Shown: positions 27,076 to 36,071, counted from the first letter of the stretch. The stretch: 64,000 bases of DNA from MWBF01 sp040772005 (GCA_040772005.1 JAXGYZ010000013.1:62001-126000); one strand, 5' to 3'. The notes: generated by a model not told the origin, from the sequence alone. Numbers and translations are program-made.

Positions 27076-29595
27076 ATGCACATCGACTTGAACGGAGCCT
27101 GGCAGCTACGTTGGACAGACGGGCAGCGCGGGGATCAGCTTCCGCGACTGCTGGTGGACGAGCCGGACCTCTCGCGCTCGATTCCTGCGCAGGTGCCGGG
27201 TGAGGTACACCTTGACCTGGTGGCGGCCGGGCTCATCGCTGAGCCGGCGCTGGGGCTCAACAGCCTCGCGTGTCGCTGGGTGGAGGAGGCGAAGTGGAGC
27301 TACCTGCGCACGTTCGATGCCCCACCGCTCGAACCGGGCCAGCGCGCGTGGCTGGTGCTGGAAGGCTTGGAGCTCCATGCGGCGGTGTACCTTAACGGCG
27401 AACTGGTCGGTACACATGCGAACGCGTTCTATCCCTGCCGCATCGAAGTGACCGGCAGGCTGCGGCCCGGTGTGAACCGTGTGCTCGTCCAAGTGGAGGC
27501 GGGGTTATTCGCATCCGCCGACCGTCCGGGCCAGGGCTACGGCATGAACCCGGACTCCACCTGGACCAAGCGCAACTGGCACCGCACGGTGCAATCATCG
27601 TTCGGCTGGGACTGGTCGCCGCGGCTGCTCAACGTGGGGATCACCGGCGGCGCGCGGCTGGAGATTGCCTCAGCCGCGCGGCTGGAGACCCTCGTCGCGC
27701 TGGCGGAGGTCATGCCCGACTTGGATGAGGGCACGGTGACTGCGCGCGTCTTTGTGGAGGGGCTGGCGGACGAGGCCCAGGCAGGGCGGCTGCACGTCAC
27801 GGTCGAGGGGCCGACCGGCCCACAGGAGAGGGAGGTTGACGTAACGTTCGAGCCTGGCTTGCACCCTGTCGAGGCGCAGGTGCGCGTGCCGCAGCCGGCG
27901 CTGTGGTGGCCGGTCAAACATGGCGGGCAGCCGTTGTACACGGTCCGCGCCACGCTGACTGTGGGCGACGTGAAGATCGGCGCGGCTGAGCGCCGCGTTG
28001 GATTCCGGCGCATCGAGGTCGACCAGTCGCCGCACCCGGAGGGCGGACGCTACTTCATTATCACCGTGAATAACAAGCCCATCTTCTGCAAGGGCGGCAA
28101 CTTCGTGCCCGCAGACATCGTTCCCGCGCGTGCGGGCCGGGAGAAGTATGCGCTCCTCGTGGACCGGGCGCTGGAAGCGAACTGCAACCTGCTGCGCATC
28201 TGGGGCGGTGGGCTGTACGAGCGCGACGCGTTCTACGATCTGTGCGACGAGCGCGGCGTGCTCGTCTGGCAGGAGTTCATCTTCGCGTGCGCCAAGTATC
28301 CGGTCCACGACCCGGCGTTTCTCGCGGACATTAAGGACGAGGCCACCTACCAGGTGCGCCGGCTGGCGAGCCATCCGAGCCTGGCGGTCTGGTGCGGCAA
28401 CAACGAGATGGAATGGGGCGCGTATAACTGGGGCTACGACAAGGGTGTGGCCTATCCAGACTATGCCCTGTTCCACATGGTCATCCCCGTCATCCTCAAG
28501 CAGGAGGACGGCACACGCTACTATCAGCCCAGCTCGCCCTTCTCGCCCGACCACGCGGAGCCCAACCGCGATGATGTGGGCGACCAGCACCCGTGGAGCG
28601 TCGGTTTTGCCGACACGGACTTCCGCAAGTACCGGCAGATGGCGTGCCGTTTCCCGAACGAGGGCGGCATCCTCGGTCCCAACGCGCTGCCGACGACACT
28701 CGCCTGTCTCCCGCCCGGCACGACCGGCGACACGCCGCTCGATCCTGCCCGCGCAGGCGCACCGTTGACCCTGGCCTGGGAGCATCACGACAACTCGGTC
28801 GCCTACTGGGGCGGCGCGCGGCCGCACCCCGACGTGATGCTCGAACAATGGCTCGGCCGGTCACGGCATGACATGACCGTGGCCGAATACGTCTACTGGG
28901 CGGGCGTGGTGCAGGGCAGCGGCCTGAGCGAGTACATCCGCAACTTCCGCCGCCGCATGTTCTCTACCGCGTCGGCGATCTTCTGGATGTACAACGACTG
29001 CTGGCCGACGACGCGCAGTTGGACGGTCGTGGACTACTACGGCCGGCGGACGCCCGCGTTCTACCCGGTCCGCCGCGCATTTCAGCCGGTCAGCGTCGCC
29101 ATCGGTGTCGAGGGAGAGGACATCGTCTTCTCGGTCGTCAACGAGGGCGGTTCCTGGCGCGGCGAGCTGCGCTGCGGCCTCTTTGCACTCGACGGCAGCC
29201 GGATGGAGGACACGACGGTGCCGGTGGATGTCGGCGCGAACCAGGCACAGGTGATTGCCCGGCGGCCGCTTGCCGAATTGCACGCGCTCGGCGCGGAAAC
29301 TCACGCTGCATACGCGCTGCTGCGGCAGGATGGGCGCGAGGTCAGCCGCGATGTCCTGTTCCTGCCGTACTTCAAGGAGATGAAGTGGCCGCAGGCCGAG
29401 GTGCGCGTGCGCCGCGAGGGCGGGCAGGCCATCTTCGAGAGCGATGTCTTCGCGTGGCGCGTCTGCCTGGACCTGGACGGCGAGACCGCGCTGCCCGACA
29501 ATTTCTTCGACGTGCTGCCGGGCATCCCAACCGTGCTGGACTGGCCTGCGGAACTGGGCGAGCCGCGCGTGCTGCGCGTGGGGAATGGGACGTGA
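27076..29595 (+). CDS. GH2 beta-mannosidase-like glycosidase
   Basis: An 839-residue GH2 enzyme: jelly-roll sugar-binding domain (LNGAWQLRW; VPGEVHLDLVAAGLI), Ig-like domain, then TIM barrel with RIWGGGLYERDAFYDLCDE, acid/base Glu in WCGNNEMEWG, and MYNDCWPTTRSW near the end of the barrel. This pattern matches beta-mannosidases. No signal peptide is seen. ATG at 27076 has GAGGAG upstream. The stop TGA is the first triplet of an 8-bp repeat array. Confidence 0.92.
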   Translation: MHIDLNGAWQLRWTDGQRGDQLPRLLVDEPDLSRSIPAQVPGEVHLDLVAAGLIAEPALGLNSLACRWVEEAKWSYLRTFDAPPLEPGQRAWLVLEGLELHAAVYLNGELVGTHANAFYPCRIEVTGRLRPGVNRVLVQVEAGLFASADRPGQGYGMNPDSTWTKRNWHRTVQSSFGWDWSPRLLNVGITGGARLEIASAARLETLVALAEVMPDLDEGTVTARVFVEGLADEAQAGRLHVTVEGPTGPQEREVDVTFEPGLHPVEAQVRVPQPALWWPVKHGGQPLYTVRATLTVGDVKIGAAERRVGFRRIEVDQSPHPEGGRYFIITVNNKPIFCKGGNFVPADIVPARAGREKYALLVDRALEANCNLLRIWGGGLYERDAFYDLCDERGVLVWQEFIFACAKYPVHDPAFLADIKDEATYQVRRLASHPSLAVWCGNNEMEWGAYNWGYDKGVAYPDYALFHMVIPVILKQEDGTRYYQPSSPFSPDHAEPNRDDVGDQHPWSVGFADTDFRKYRQMACRFPNEGGILGPNALPTTLACLPPGTTGDTPLDPARAGAPLTLAWEHHDNSVAYWGGARPHPDVMLEQWLGRSRHDMTVAEYVYWAGVVQGSGLSEYIRNFRRRMFSTASAIFWMYNDCWPTTRSWTVVDYYGRRTPAFYPVRRAFQPVSVAIGVEGEDIVFSVVNEGGSWRGELRCGLFALDGSRMEDTTVPVDVGANQAQVIARRPLAELHALGAETHAAYALLRQDGREVSRDVLFLPYFKEMKWPQAEVRVRREGGQAIFESDVFAWRVCLDLDGETALPDNFFDVLPGIPTVLDWPAELGEPRVLRVGNGT

Positions 29596-29632
29596 CAAGG
29601 TGAAGAGGTGACGGGGTGAAGAGGTGAAGGAG
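29593..29632 (+). repeat. Family R8: five 8-bp units starting at stop codon
   Basis: Units TGACAAGG, TGAAGAGG, TGACGGGG, TGAAGAGG, TGAAGGAG. The first TGA is the GH2 stop. Same family at 31361, 31519-31596 and 34661-34711. Confidence 0.85.
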
Positions 29633-29693
29633 CAGTGCGGTTGGGCAACAGTAAGCCACCTACCCGCTGGCTCTACATAGTAAAGGATGGGAG

Positions 29694-30254
29694 ATGGATC
29701 AGTTACATATGCTCTGGCCGGCGGGCCGGGCGGCGCCGGAGGCCGCGCTGCCTGTTGAGTATCTGCTGCGCAACTTCAGGCCGTCCGATGCAGATGCGTA
29801 CGTGGCGCTGATGCACGGCGCGGGGTTCACGCAGTGGGATGCCGCACATCTCACCGCCGAACTGGAGTTTGTGCTGCCGGACGGTCTGTTCGTAGTTGAG
29901 CACGTGCCTACGGCTGCGCTTGTGGCAACCGCGATGGCTGAGCACCATGCGTCGCCGCTGCATCCCTTCGGCGGGGAACTAGGGTGGGTGGCGGGCGATG
30001 CCCGGCACGCGCATCGCGGGCTGGGCCGGGCCGTCTGCGCGGCCGTTGTTCGCCGCCTGCTGAGTGCGGGCTATCACCGCATCTACCTGAAGACGGACGA
30101 CTTCCGCCTGCCGGCCATTACCGTCTACCTGCGCATGGGATTCGTGCCGTTCCTCTACCAGCAGGACATGCCCGCGCGCTGGCAGGCCGTCTGCGCGCAG
30201 CTCGGCTGGCCGTACACGCCGGAGATCTGGCCGGGCCCGGAGCAGTCGCGATGA
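29694..30254 (+). CDS. GNAT N-acetyltransferase
   Basis: A 186-residue acetyltransferase. YLLRNFRPSDADAYVALMHG, ELGWVAGDARHAHRGLGRAV (acetyl-CoA loop R-G-L-G-R) and ITVYLRMGFVPF are the family elements. Substrate unknown. Its TGA overlaps the next ATG (ATGA), so it is coupled to the dehydrogenase and may act in the same sugar pathway. Confidence 0.88.
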   Translation: MDQLHMLWPAGRAAPEAALPVEYLLRNFRPSDADAYVALMHGAGFTQWDAAHLTAELEFVLPDGLFVVEHVPTAALVATAMAEHHASPLHPFGGELGWVAGDARHAHRGLGRAVCAAVVRRLLSAGYHRIYLKTDDFRLPAITVYLRMGFVPFLYQQDMPARWQAVCAQLGWPYTPEIWPGPEQSR

Positions 30255-31363
30255 GCAGCACCAACATCATTCACGTCGGCGTCGTGGGCGCGGCGCGCGG
30301 GCTCCCGCTGCGCACTGCATGGGAGGCAACGGGACGCCTGCGCATTCACGCACTGTGCGACACAAACGCAGACCGCCTCGCTGCCGCGGCCGCGCAGCTC
30401 GGGCAGGTCGGGCTGTACACCGATTACGGGGAGATGCTGGCGCGGGGCGGCCTGGACGCGGTGCTGCTGGCAACGCCTATGCCGCTGCACGTGCCGCAGG
30501 CCGTGGCTGCGCTCGACGCGGGGCTGCACGTGTTATCCGAAGTGCCCGCAGGGGTGTCTGTCGAGGAGTGCCGGGCGCTGGTCGCGGCGTGGCGCGCCAG
30601 CCGGGCCGATTACTGGATGGCCGAGAACTATATCTACGGTCGCCCGGTGCAGATTGTCAAGGCACTGGTGGAGCGCGGACTGTTCGGCGTGCTGTACTAC
30701 GCGGAGGGCGAGTACATCCACGAACTGAAGGAACTGAACGAACTCACACCGTGGCGGCGCCGGTGGCAGACGGGCATCAACGGGGTGACATATGGGACGC
30801 ACAGCCTGGGCCCGATTCTGGCCTGGTTGGCAGGCGACCGGGTGGAAGCCGTGTGCTGCGCGGGGTCGGGCCATCACTACCGCGACCCCCGCGGGGATGC
30901 GTACGAGAACGAGGATTCGTGCGTGATGCTGTGCAAGCTGCGCAGCGGCGGGCTGGCGAAGGTGCGCGTCGACATGCTGTCGGAGCGGCCGCACGCGATG
31001 ACCAACTACCAGCTCCAGGGGTCGGAGGGCTGCTTTGAGTCGGCGCGGGCCGCAGGTGAGCGGGATCGGGTGTGGCTCCGGTCGCACAGCCCGCACAAGG
31101 ACGAATGGCAGACGCTCGATGACCTGGCCGGTGAGTTCCTGCCGGACGACTGGCGTCGCTACGAAGCGACTGCTGCACGCGCGGGCCACGGCGGTGGCGA
31201 CTTCTTCGTGGCATTGGACTTCGTCCGCGCGCTGGACGGCCAGCCGTCACAACTGGCGGGCATCCACGAAGCGCTCGACATGACCCTGCCCGGTCTGGTC
31301 AGCCAGCAGTCCATCGCAGAGGAAGGCTGCTGGCTGCCCGTGCCGGACTCGCGCGCGTGGTGA
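30251..31363 (+). CDS. Gfo/Idh/MocA-family dehydrogenase
   Basis: A 370-residue NAD(P)-dependent oxidoreductase. IHVGVVGAARG is the Rossmann start; LLATPMPLHVPQAVAALDAGLHVLSE cut at about 85-110 and EVPAG (in place of E-K-P) mark the nucleotide site. The C-terminal part carries the alpha/beta substrate domain. Coupled to the GNAT gene. The stop TGA is the first triplet of an R8 array. Confidence 0.9.
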   Translation: MSSTNIIHVGVVGAARGLPLRTAWEATGRLRIHALCDTNADRLAAAAAQLGQVGLYTDYGEMLARGGLDAVLLATPMPLHVPQAVAALDAGLHVLSEVPAGVSVEECRALVAAWRASRADYWMAENYIYGRPVQIVKALVERGLFGVLYYAEGEYIHELKELNELTPWRRRWQTGINGVTYGTHSLGPILAWLAGDRVEAVCCAGSGHHYRDPRGDAYENEDSCVMLCKLRSGGLAKVRVDMLSERPHAMTNYQLQGSEGCFESARAAGERDRVWLRSHSPHKDEWQTLDDLAGEFLPDDWRRYEATAARAGHGGGDFFVALDFVRALDGQPSQLAGIHEALDMTLPGLVSQQSIAEEGCWLPVPDSRAW

Positions 31364-31596
31364 CACGGTGACAGGGTGACAGGGTGACAGGGTGAGTTGG
31401 AGTCGAGGCTTTAGCCGGAAACACAGTAAACGCTGGTCCACTGCCAAACCGGCTGAAGCCTCGACTCCATTATCGGGTCTGCAACGCCATAGGGCCGTTC
31501 GCATCTGAGGATGCGAACTCCTCACCTCTTCACCCGTTCACCTCTTCACCGTGTCACCCTGTCACCGTGTCACCTTGTCACCGTGTAACACCGTCA
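31361..31596. repeat. Composite palindrome R8-R3-R2-R8 between convergent genes
   Basis: Left: octamers TGACACGG, TGACAGGG x3 from the stop TGA at 31361. Middle: R3 arms 31399-31418 and 31449-31468 (20 bp, one mismatch), then R2 hairpin 31497-31518. Right: about ten octamers on the minus strand starting at the SMP-30 stop (31596 leftwards). Both genes end in the element. Confidence 0.85.
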
Positions 31597-32472
31597 TCCG
31601 CCGAACTCGTACACCGGCAGGCCGGGCACGTCGACGTGGAGGCGAAAGAGGTCGCCCGCGAGAGGCTGCTCGCGGCGCCGCGCATCGTCCAGCGGGATCC
31701 AGGCGGAGGTGATGTACAGATCGGTCAGGTCAGGGCCGCCGAACGCGCAGCTCGTCACCGCGGCGACAGGGAGACGCACCTCGCGCTCCACGCGGCCGGT
31801 CGGGTCGTGGCGGACGATCCGCCACCCCTCCCAGCGGGCACTCCAGACGAAGCCTTCGCTGTCCACTGCCAGTCCGTCGGGGAAACCGTCTTCTTCGGGG
31901 ACTTGCGCGAACACCCGCTCGTTGGCAAGTGCGCCCGTCGCCGCATCATAGTCGTACGCGTAGATGACGTGGCGGGGCGAGTCGGTATAGTACATCGTCT
32001 TGCGGTCGGGGCTCCAGCCGAGGCCGTTCGACACGCCCACCTCCCGGCGCATCGTGTGGACACGGCCATCGGGGTCCAGTCGGTAGAAAGCGCCCTGGAA
32101 GATGGACTCGCCCGGGCCGGCGTACATGGTGCCGGCCCAGAAGCGTCCGCCTGGGTCCACCGCGCCGTCGTTGAAGCGGTTGTCGGGCAGGTCCGGCTCG
32201 ACATTGTGCGTGATGACGACCTGCGTGGCCCCGGGCTGCCACGTCCCCAGGCCGGCGGCGGTGGCGACCACGAATCCGCCGCCCTGCCGCAGCCCAAGCG
32301 CCGTGATCGCGACATCAGTGTCGAAGGTTTCGTGCTGCATCGTTGCAGGATTCAGCCGGTGGACGCGGCTGCCTTCGATGTCCACCCAGTAGACCGTCTG
32401 CTCCGCTAAGTGCCACAGGGGGCCTTCGCCCAGGCAGCACTGGCAGCCAACGGCATGTTCGAGTTCTGGCAT
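31594..32472 (-). CDS. SMP-30/gluconolactonase family protein
   Basis: A 292-residue six-bladed propeller. LGEGPLWHLAEQTVYWVDI gives the metal Glu, NGLGWSPDRKTMYYTDS and DGLAVDSEGFVWSARW the inner-face Asn/Asp residues. Members hydrolyse sugar lactones. GAGAGG precedes the ATG at 32472. It is convergent with the Gfo/Idh/MocA gene, whose lactone product it might open (inference). Confidence 0.92.
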   Translation of the reverse strand: MPELEHAVGCQCCLGEGPLWHLAEQTVYWVDIEGSRVHRLNPATMQHETFDTDVAITALGLRQGGGFVVATAAGLGTWQPGATQVVITHNVEPDLPDNRFNDGAVDPGGRFWAGTMYAGPGESIFQGAFYRLDPDGRVHTMRREVGVSNGLGWSPDRKTMYYTDSPRHVIYAYDYDAATGALANERVFAQVPEEDGFPDGLAVDSEGFVWSARWEGWRIVRHDPTGRVEREVRLPVAAVTSCAFGGPDLTDLYITSAWIPLDDARRREQPLAGDLFRLHVDVPGLPVYEFGG

Positions 32473-32504
32473 GGTGACCTCTCGCGTGCGGTGATGGTGG
32501 ACCC

Positions 32505-32513
32505 ATTATAGCA
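32505..32513 (-). promoter_or_regulatory. Extended -10 promoter for SMP-30 gene
   Basis: TGC-TATAAT on minus, 33 bp before the ATG. No clear -35. Confidence 0.55.
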
Positions 32514-32550
32514 CCCGGTTTCACGAAACTGCCAGCGCTTCGAGCCGTAT

Positions 32551-32723
32551 GGGCGCGTTTCATACTGGGGGCGAACGCGGCCAGCGCGCATACGCGAATG
32601 GCGCTGCGGCGCCGGGCACGGATACACGAATATCCCGCCGCGGCGCACACGATTCGCGTATTCGTGGCGCGCCAGCGCATTCGTTTATCCGCGATGGCCG
32701 CGCCCCCAACGTGAAACGCACCC
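32551..32723 (-). repeat. R7 palindromic element, copy 2 (inverted)
   Basis: Reverse complement of 20393-20530 over about 138 bp with one substitution; the distal arm (32551-32585) has diverged from the first copy. Confidence 0.9.
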
Positions 32724-32835
32724 GAGCCGTATAGATGCATATTGCGGTATGCTCACTGAGGCCGACCGTCAGCTTGTCGTGTCCTTGTCAGACAGGCGTC
32801 CAGGCGCAGGCAGGCAGGATTTCCCCGACGTGAGG

Positions 32836-32841
32836 TATAAT
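32836..32841 (+). promoter_or_regulatory. Candidate -10 of hydrolase gene
   Basis: TATAAT, without a convincing -35. If used, the transcript begins with the R3 hairpin. Confidence 0.4.
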
Positions 32842-32868
32842 CGGGTCTCTGGCAATGGCCGCGTGAGC

Positions 32869-32913
32869 GGAGTCGAGGCTTGAGCCGGGCTAACCGGCTC
32901 AAGCCTCGACTCC
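32869..32913. repeat. Family R3 hairpin in 5' leader
   Basis: Perfect 20-bp arms GGAGTCGAGGCTTGAGCCGG (32869-32888) and complement (32894-32913), loop 5. The first copy is at 31399-31468. It lies 18 bp upstream of the AAGGAG ribosome site. Confidence 0.85.
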
Positions 32914-32940
32914 AATCCGCGGATATCGGAAGGAGTTAGA

Positions 32941-34497
32941 ATGACAATTGGTGTTATGCGTAGGGCCACCCTGGTGGCTGGGATGGTAGTGCTACTGGCG
33001 CTGGTGCAAGCGTGTGTGCCTGCGACGCCGGCGCCCGCTGCGCCGACCGAGGCAGTTGAACAGCCCACGGCGATCGCAGAGCCCACCGCCGTGGAAGAGC
33101 CTGCGGCGGCGGAAGAGCCCACGGCGGCAGCCGAGACGGGCACAGGGGGTGAGGGCGTGATCGGCAACTGGGAAGGCCGGACGGAGGTGGCCGGCCAGGA
33201 ACTCATCACGCGCATGGCGTTCGAGGCGGATGGCGCTGGGCTGAAGGGGACGGTCGACTTCCCACAGCAGAATGCCAACGGCATCCCGCTGGACGTGATA
33301 ACATTCGAGGACGGCAAGCTGCATGTCGAGGTGCTGCCGGCCCTGCGGACTGCGGTCTTCGACGGGACCCTGGCAGGCGACACCATCACCGGAACCTTTG
33401 CGCAGGCGGGGTACGAGGGGACGTTCGAATTGGCGCGCGTCGGGGCCGCAGCGGAAGCGCTGCCCTACACCGCGGAGGAAGTCGAGTTCCAGAGCGGTGA
33501 CATTACCCTTGCCGGTACGCTGACGCTGCCGGAGGGCGAAGGCCCGTTCCCGGCGGTCGTGCTGATTACCGGCAGCGGCGCATCCACGCGCGATGAGGAA
33601 GTCTTCGGCTTCAAGGTCTTCGGCGTGCTGGCCGATCACCTGACGCGGCAGGGCATCGCGGTCCTGCGGTACGATGACCGCGGCGTCGGGGGCAGCGGCG
33701 GCGGCAGCATGGACGAAACCAGCGAGACTTTCGCGGGCGACGTGGCTGCGGCAGCAGCGTATCTCAAGGGACGGCCCGAGATTGCGGCAGACAAGATCGG
33801 CCTGCTCGGTCACAGCGAGGGCGGCATCATTGCGCCCATCGTGGCGACGGGCGGCGTCGCAGGGCTGGCAACTGCGCCGGACGACATCGCGTTTGTCGTG
33901 CTGATGGCCGGGCCGGGGCTGTCGGGCGACAAGCTCATCGTCGAGCAGGGCCAGGCCATTGCCGAGGCCGGCGGCGCGAGCGCGGCGGACATTGCCAAAC
34001 AGACGGCTCTGCAGGAGCGGATGATCGGCGCCGCGCTCACCGGCGAGGGCTGGGACGCAGTCGAGGCGGAGCTGCGCCAGACGTATGAGGACGCTGCTGC
34101 GGCATTCACAGATGAGCAGAAGCAGGCCGTCGGTGACCTGGATGCCTGGGTGCAGCAGATGGTCGATGTACAGATGGCCGCCGTCCAGAGCGGCTGGATG
34201 AAGTTCTTCCTGGGCTACGACCCGGCTCCGGCACTCGAAAAGATGAAGCAGCCCGTGCTGGCCGTGCTTGGCGAATACGACTTGCAGGTGCCGGCTGAAT
34301 CCAATCGGCAGGCCATCGAGGCGGCGCTACAGCGCGGGGGCAACGAGGACTACGAGATCGTGGTCATCCCGGGCGCCAACCACCTGTTCCAACTGGCTGA
34401 GACAGGCAGCCCCAGCGAGTATGCGGCGCTGGCGCCGGAATTTGCGCCGGGCTTCCTGGGTACGGTCAGCGACTGGATCCTCGAACACACGCGATAA
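32941..34497 (+). CDS. Alpha/beta-hydrolase lipoprotein
   Basis: A 518-residue lipoprotein. Lipobox LVQAC at about residue 25, then an Ala/Glu/Pro/Thr stalk to about 75, a lipocalin-like or DUF-type beta domain (about 80-175), then an alpha/beta hydrolase: VLITGSGAS, LRYDDRGVGGSGG, nucleophile in GLLGHSEGGI, acid Asp in LGEYDLQVP, His in PGANHLFQ. An esterase or peptidase of unknown substrate, anchored outside the membrane. AAGGAG precedes the ATG. Confidence 0.9.
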   Translation: MTIGVMRRATLVAGMVVLLALVQACVPATPAPAAPTEAVEQPTAIAEPTAVEEPAAAEEPTAAAETGTGGEGVIGNWEGRTEVAGQELITRMAFEADGAGLKGTVDFPQQNANGIPLDVITFEDGKLHVEVLPALRTAVFDGTLAGDTITGTFAQAGYEGTFELARVGAAAEALPYTAEEVEFQSGDITLAGTLTLPEGEGPFPAVVLITGSGASTRDEEVFGFKVFGVLADHLTRQGIAVLRYDDRGVGGSGGGSMDETSETFAGDVAAAAAYLKGRPEIAADKIGLLGHSEGGIIAPIVATGGVAGLATAPDDIAFVVLMAGPGLSGDKLIVEQGQAIAEAGGASAADIAKQTALQERMIGAALTGEGWDAVEAELRQTYEDAAAAFTDEQKQAVGDLDAWVQQMVDVQMAAVQSGWMKFFLGYDPAPALEKMKQPVLAVLGEYDLQVPAESNRQAIEAALQRGGNEDYEIVVIPGANHLFQLAETGSPSEYAALAPEFAPGFLGTVSDWILEHTR

Positions 34498-34515
34498 ATG
34501 ACGGATGACCTCACC

Positions 34516-34660
34516 CCCCGACCCCCTCTCCTGCGCCCAACCGTGGCGCAGGAGAGGGGGAGACGGTTCACTGTTTTTGGCGACGTTCTCCCTCTCCTTA
34601 AGTGCGTGTGAGCGCCGGCTCGCACGCACTTAAGGAGAGGAGGCCAGGGGGTGAGGCAAC
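34516..34660. repeat. R10 double hairpin with outer GTGAGG ends
   Basis: First stem CCCCCTCTCCTGCGCC (34522-34537) with 34545-34560, 16 bp perfect; second stem 34591-34613 with 34618-34640, 23 bp with one mismatch. Ends CCTCACCCCC.. and ..GGGGGTGAGG pair as well. This CCTCACCCCC-type repeat is familiar from other bacterial genomes. Confidence 0.8.
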
Positions 34661-34711
34661 TCACCTGCTCCCCTCTTCCCCTGCTCCTCTGTTCCCCTCG
34701 TCACCCCGTCA
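34661..34711 (-). repeat. Family R8 octamer array, degenerate
   Basis: On minus: TGACGGGG, TGACGAGG, then decayed GGAACAGA-like units. The first TGA (34711-34709) is the stop of the maturase gene. Confidence 0.75.
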
Positions 34712-36052
34712 CCGTCCGTGACACTGCTTGTACTTCTTCCCGCTGCCGCACGGGCAGGGATCGTTGCGGCCCGCCTTCGCGCAGGCCTGGCGCAGCGCGG
34801 CATCCTTGCGCGCCATGTAGGCCATCACCCCGGCGGGCGCGCGGTTGTGGCGCAGCTCCTCCGCCATGAAGTTCATGGCCTCGGCGATGTGGTGGAAGAA
34901 GGCCTTGTAGCCAGCGCACAGATAGTGCAGCCCGGGATCGCCGTCGGGCGTCAGCAGGAAGCGGTCCTTCGGGCAGCCGCCGTGACAGGCAAAGCGCACA
35001 TCACAGGCCAGGCAGTATTGGGGCAGGGTCGTCAGCTTGTCCAGGCCGAACTTGCGTTGTTGAGGGGACGCGACAAGCTCGATCATCGGCGTTTCGAGGA
35101 TGTTGCCCAGGCGGTAGGCGGGCTCGACGAAGTGATCGCACGCATACAGGTCGCCGTTGTGCTCTAGCGCGAGCGCGTTGCCGCACGTCGGCGAGTGGAT
35201 GCAGAGGGTATACTGCCCCAGCCAGCACCCCAGCGCGACGTCGAAGGCCTGCACATACACGCGGCCCACGTCGCGGCGCACCCACTCATCGAAGATCGCG
35301 GTCAGGAAGCGTCCGTACTGCTCCGGCCTGACCGACCGCGTCGTCACCAGGTCGCCGTGCTGCACGTAGAGGGGACGCTCTCCGTGGCCTATTGTCCAAC
35401 CCTGTTCGGCCAGCGGCAGCGTCTCCGGCGTCGTGCGCTCCACAATCGGGATGAACTGGATGAACTCGGCTCGCAGCTCGTCGCGGAAGAACCGGTAGAC
35501 CTCCAGCGGGTGATCGGCATTGGCTGCATGGACCGTGCAAAGGATGTTCACGTCCACTGCGCGGCGGCGCAGCGCTTCCCAGCCCTGCATGACCCGCGTG
35601 AACGTGCCCTGCCCACCCTTGTCCACGCGGTAGGCGTCGTGGAACGGCTGCGGTCCGTCCACGCTCAGGCCGACGAGGAAGTTGTGTTGCCGAAAGAAGG
35701 CGGCCCATTCGTCGTCGAGCCGGGTGCCGTTGGTTTGGATGGAGTGCAGGATGCGCTGGCCGGGCTGGCGATACTGCGCAGCCAGCTCGACGACGCGGCG
35801 GAAGAAGTCCAGCCCCATTAACGTCGGCTCGCCGCCTTGCCACGCGATGTTGACCTCAGGCGAGGTCTTCTGCGTCTCCAATAGCTGCCGGATGTACGAG
35901 ACCAGCAGGTCGTCGGCCATGCGGAAGCGGCTGCCCGGATAGAGCAGCTCCTTGGACAGGAAGAAGCAGTACTTGCAGTCCAGGTTGCAGATGGCGCCGG
36001 TAGGCTTTGCCAGGACGTGATACCTGGCGGGCGCGGTGTCGGGTGTTGTCAT
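34709..36052 (-). CDS. Anaerobic sulfatase maturase (radical SAM) with C-terminal SEC-C motif
   Basis: A 447-residue radical SAM/SPASM enzyme. KPTGAICNLDCKYCFF gives the cluster cysteines C22, C26, C29; WQGGEPTLMG and QTNGT follow; a SPASM region with CLACDVRFACHGGCPKDRF binds two more clusters. This set is typical of anSME, which oxidises the sulfatase Cys or Ser to formylglycine. The last 22 residues, GRNDPCPCGSGKKYKQCHG, are a SEC-C zinc motif. It is on minus, not beside the three Cys-type sulfatases it probably serves. ATG at 36052; the TTG at 36082 lies in a hairpin. Confidence 0.92.
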   Translation of the reverse strand: MTTPDTAPARYHVLAKPTGAICNLDCKYCFFLSKELLYPGSRFRMADDLLVSYIRQLLETQKTSPEVNIAWQGGEPTLMGLDFFRRVVELAAQYRQPGQRILHSIQTNGTRLDDEWAAFFRQHNFLVGLSVDGPQPFHDAYRVDKGGQGTFTRVMQGWEALRRRAVDVNILCTVHAANADHPLEVYRFFRDELRAEFIQFIPIVERTTPETLPLAEQGWTIGHGERPLYVQHGDLVTTRSVRPEQYGRFLTAIFDEWVRRDVGRVYVQAFDVALGCWLGQYTLCIHSPTCGNALALEHNGDLYACDHFVEPAYRLGNILETPMIELVASPQQRKFGLDKLTTLPQYCLACDVRFACHGGCPKDRFLLTPDGDPGLHYLCAGYKAFFHHIAEAMNFMAEELRHNRAPAGVMAYMARKDAALRQACAKAGRNDPCPCGSGKKYKQCHGR

Positions 36053-36071
36053 GCGGGGAATGATACCACAA

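Larger units (their letters stand above)
32473..32940. other. Intergenic region with promoters and repeats
   Basis: These 468 bp have no gene. They hold the extended -10 for SMP-30 (32505-32513, minus), R7 copy 2 (32551-32723), a TATAAT at 32836-32841 (plus) and the R3 hairpin 32869-32913 just before the ribosome site of the hydrolase gene. Confidence 0.75.

Noticed and set aside
31361..31596. Possible CRISPR array
   Set aside because: The repeats have an 8-bp period with no unique spacers, and no cas genes are present.
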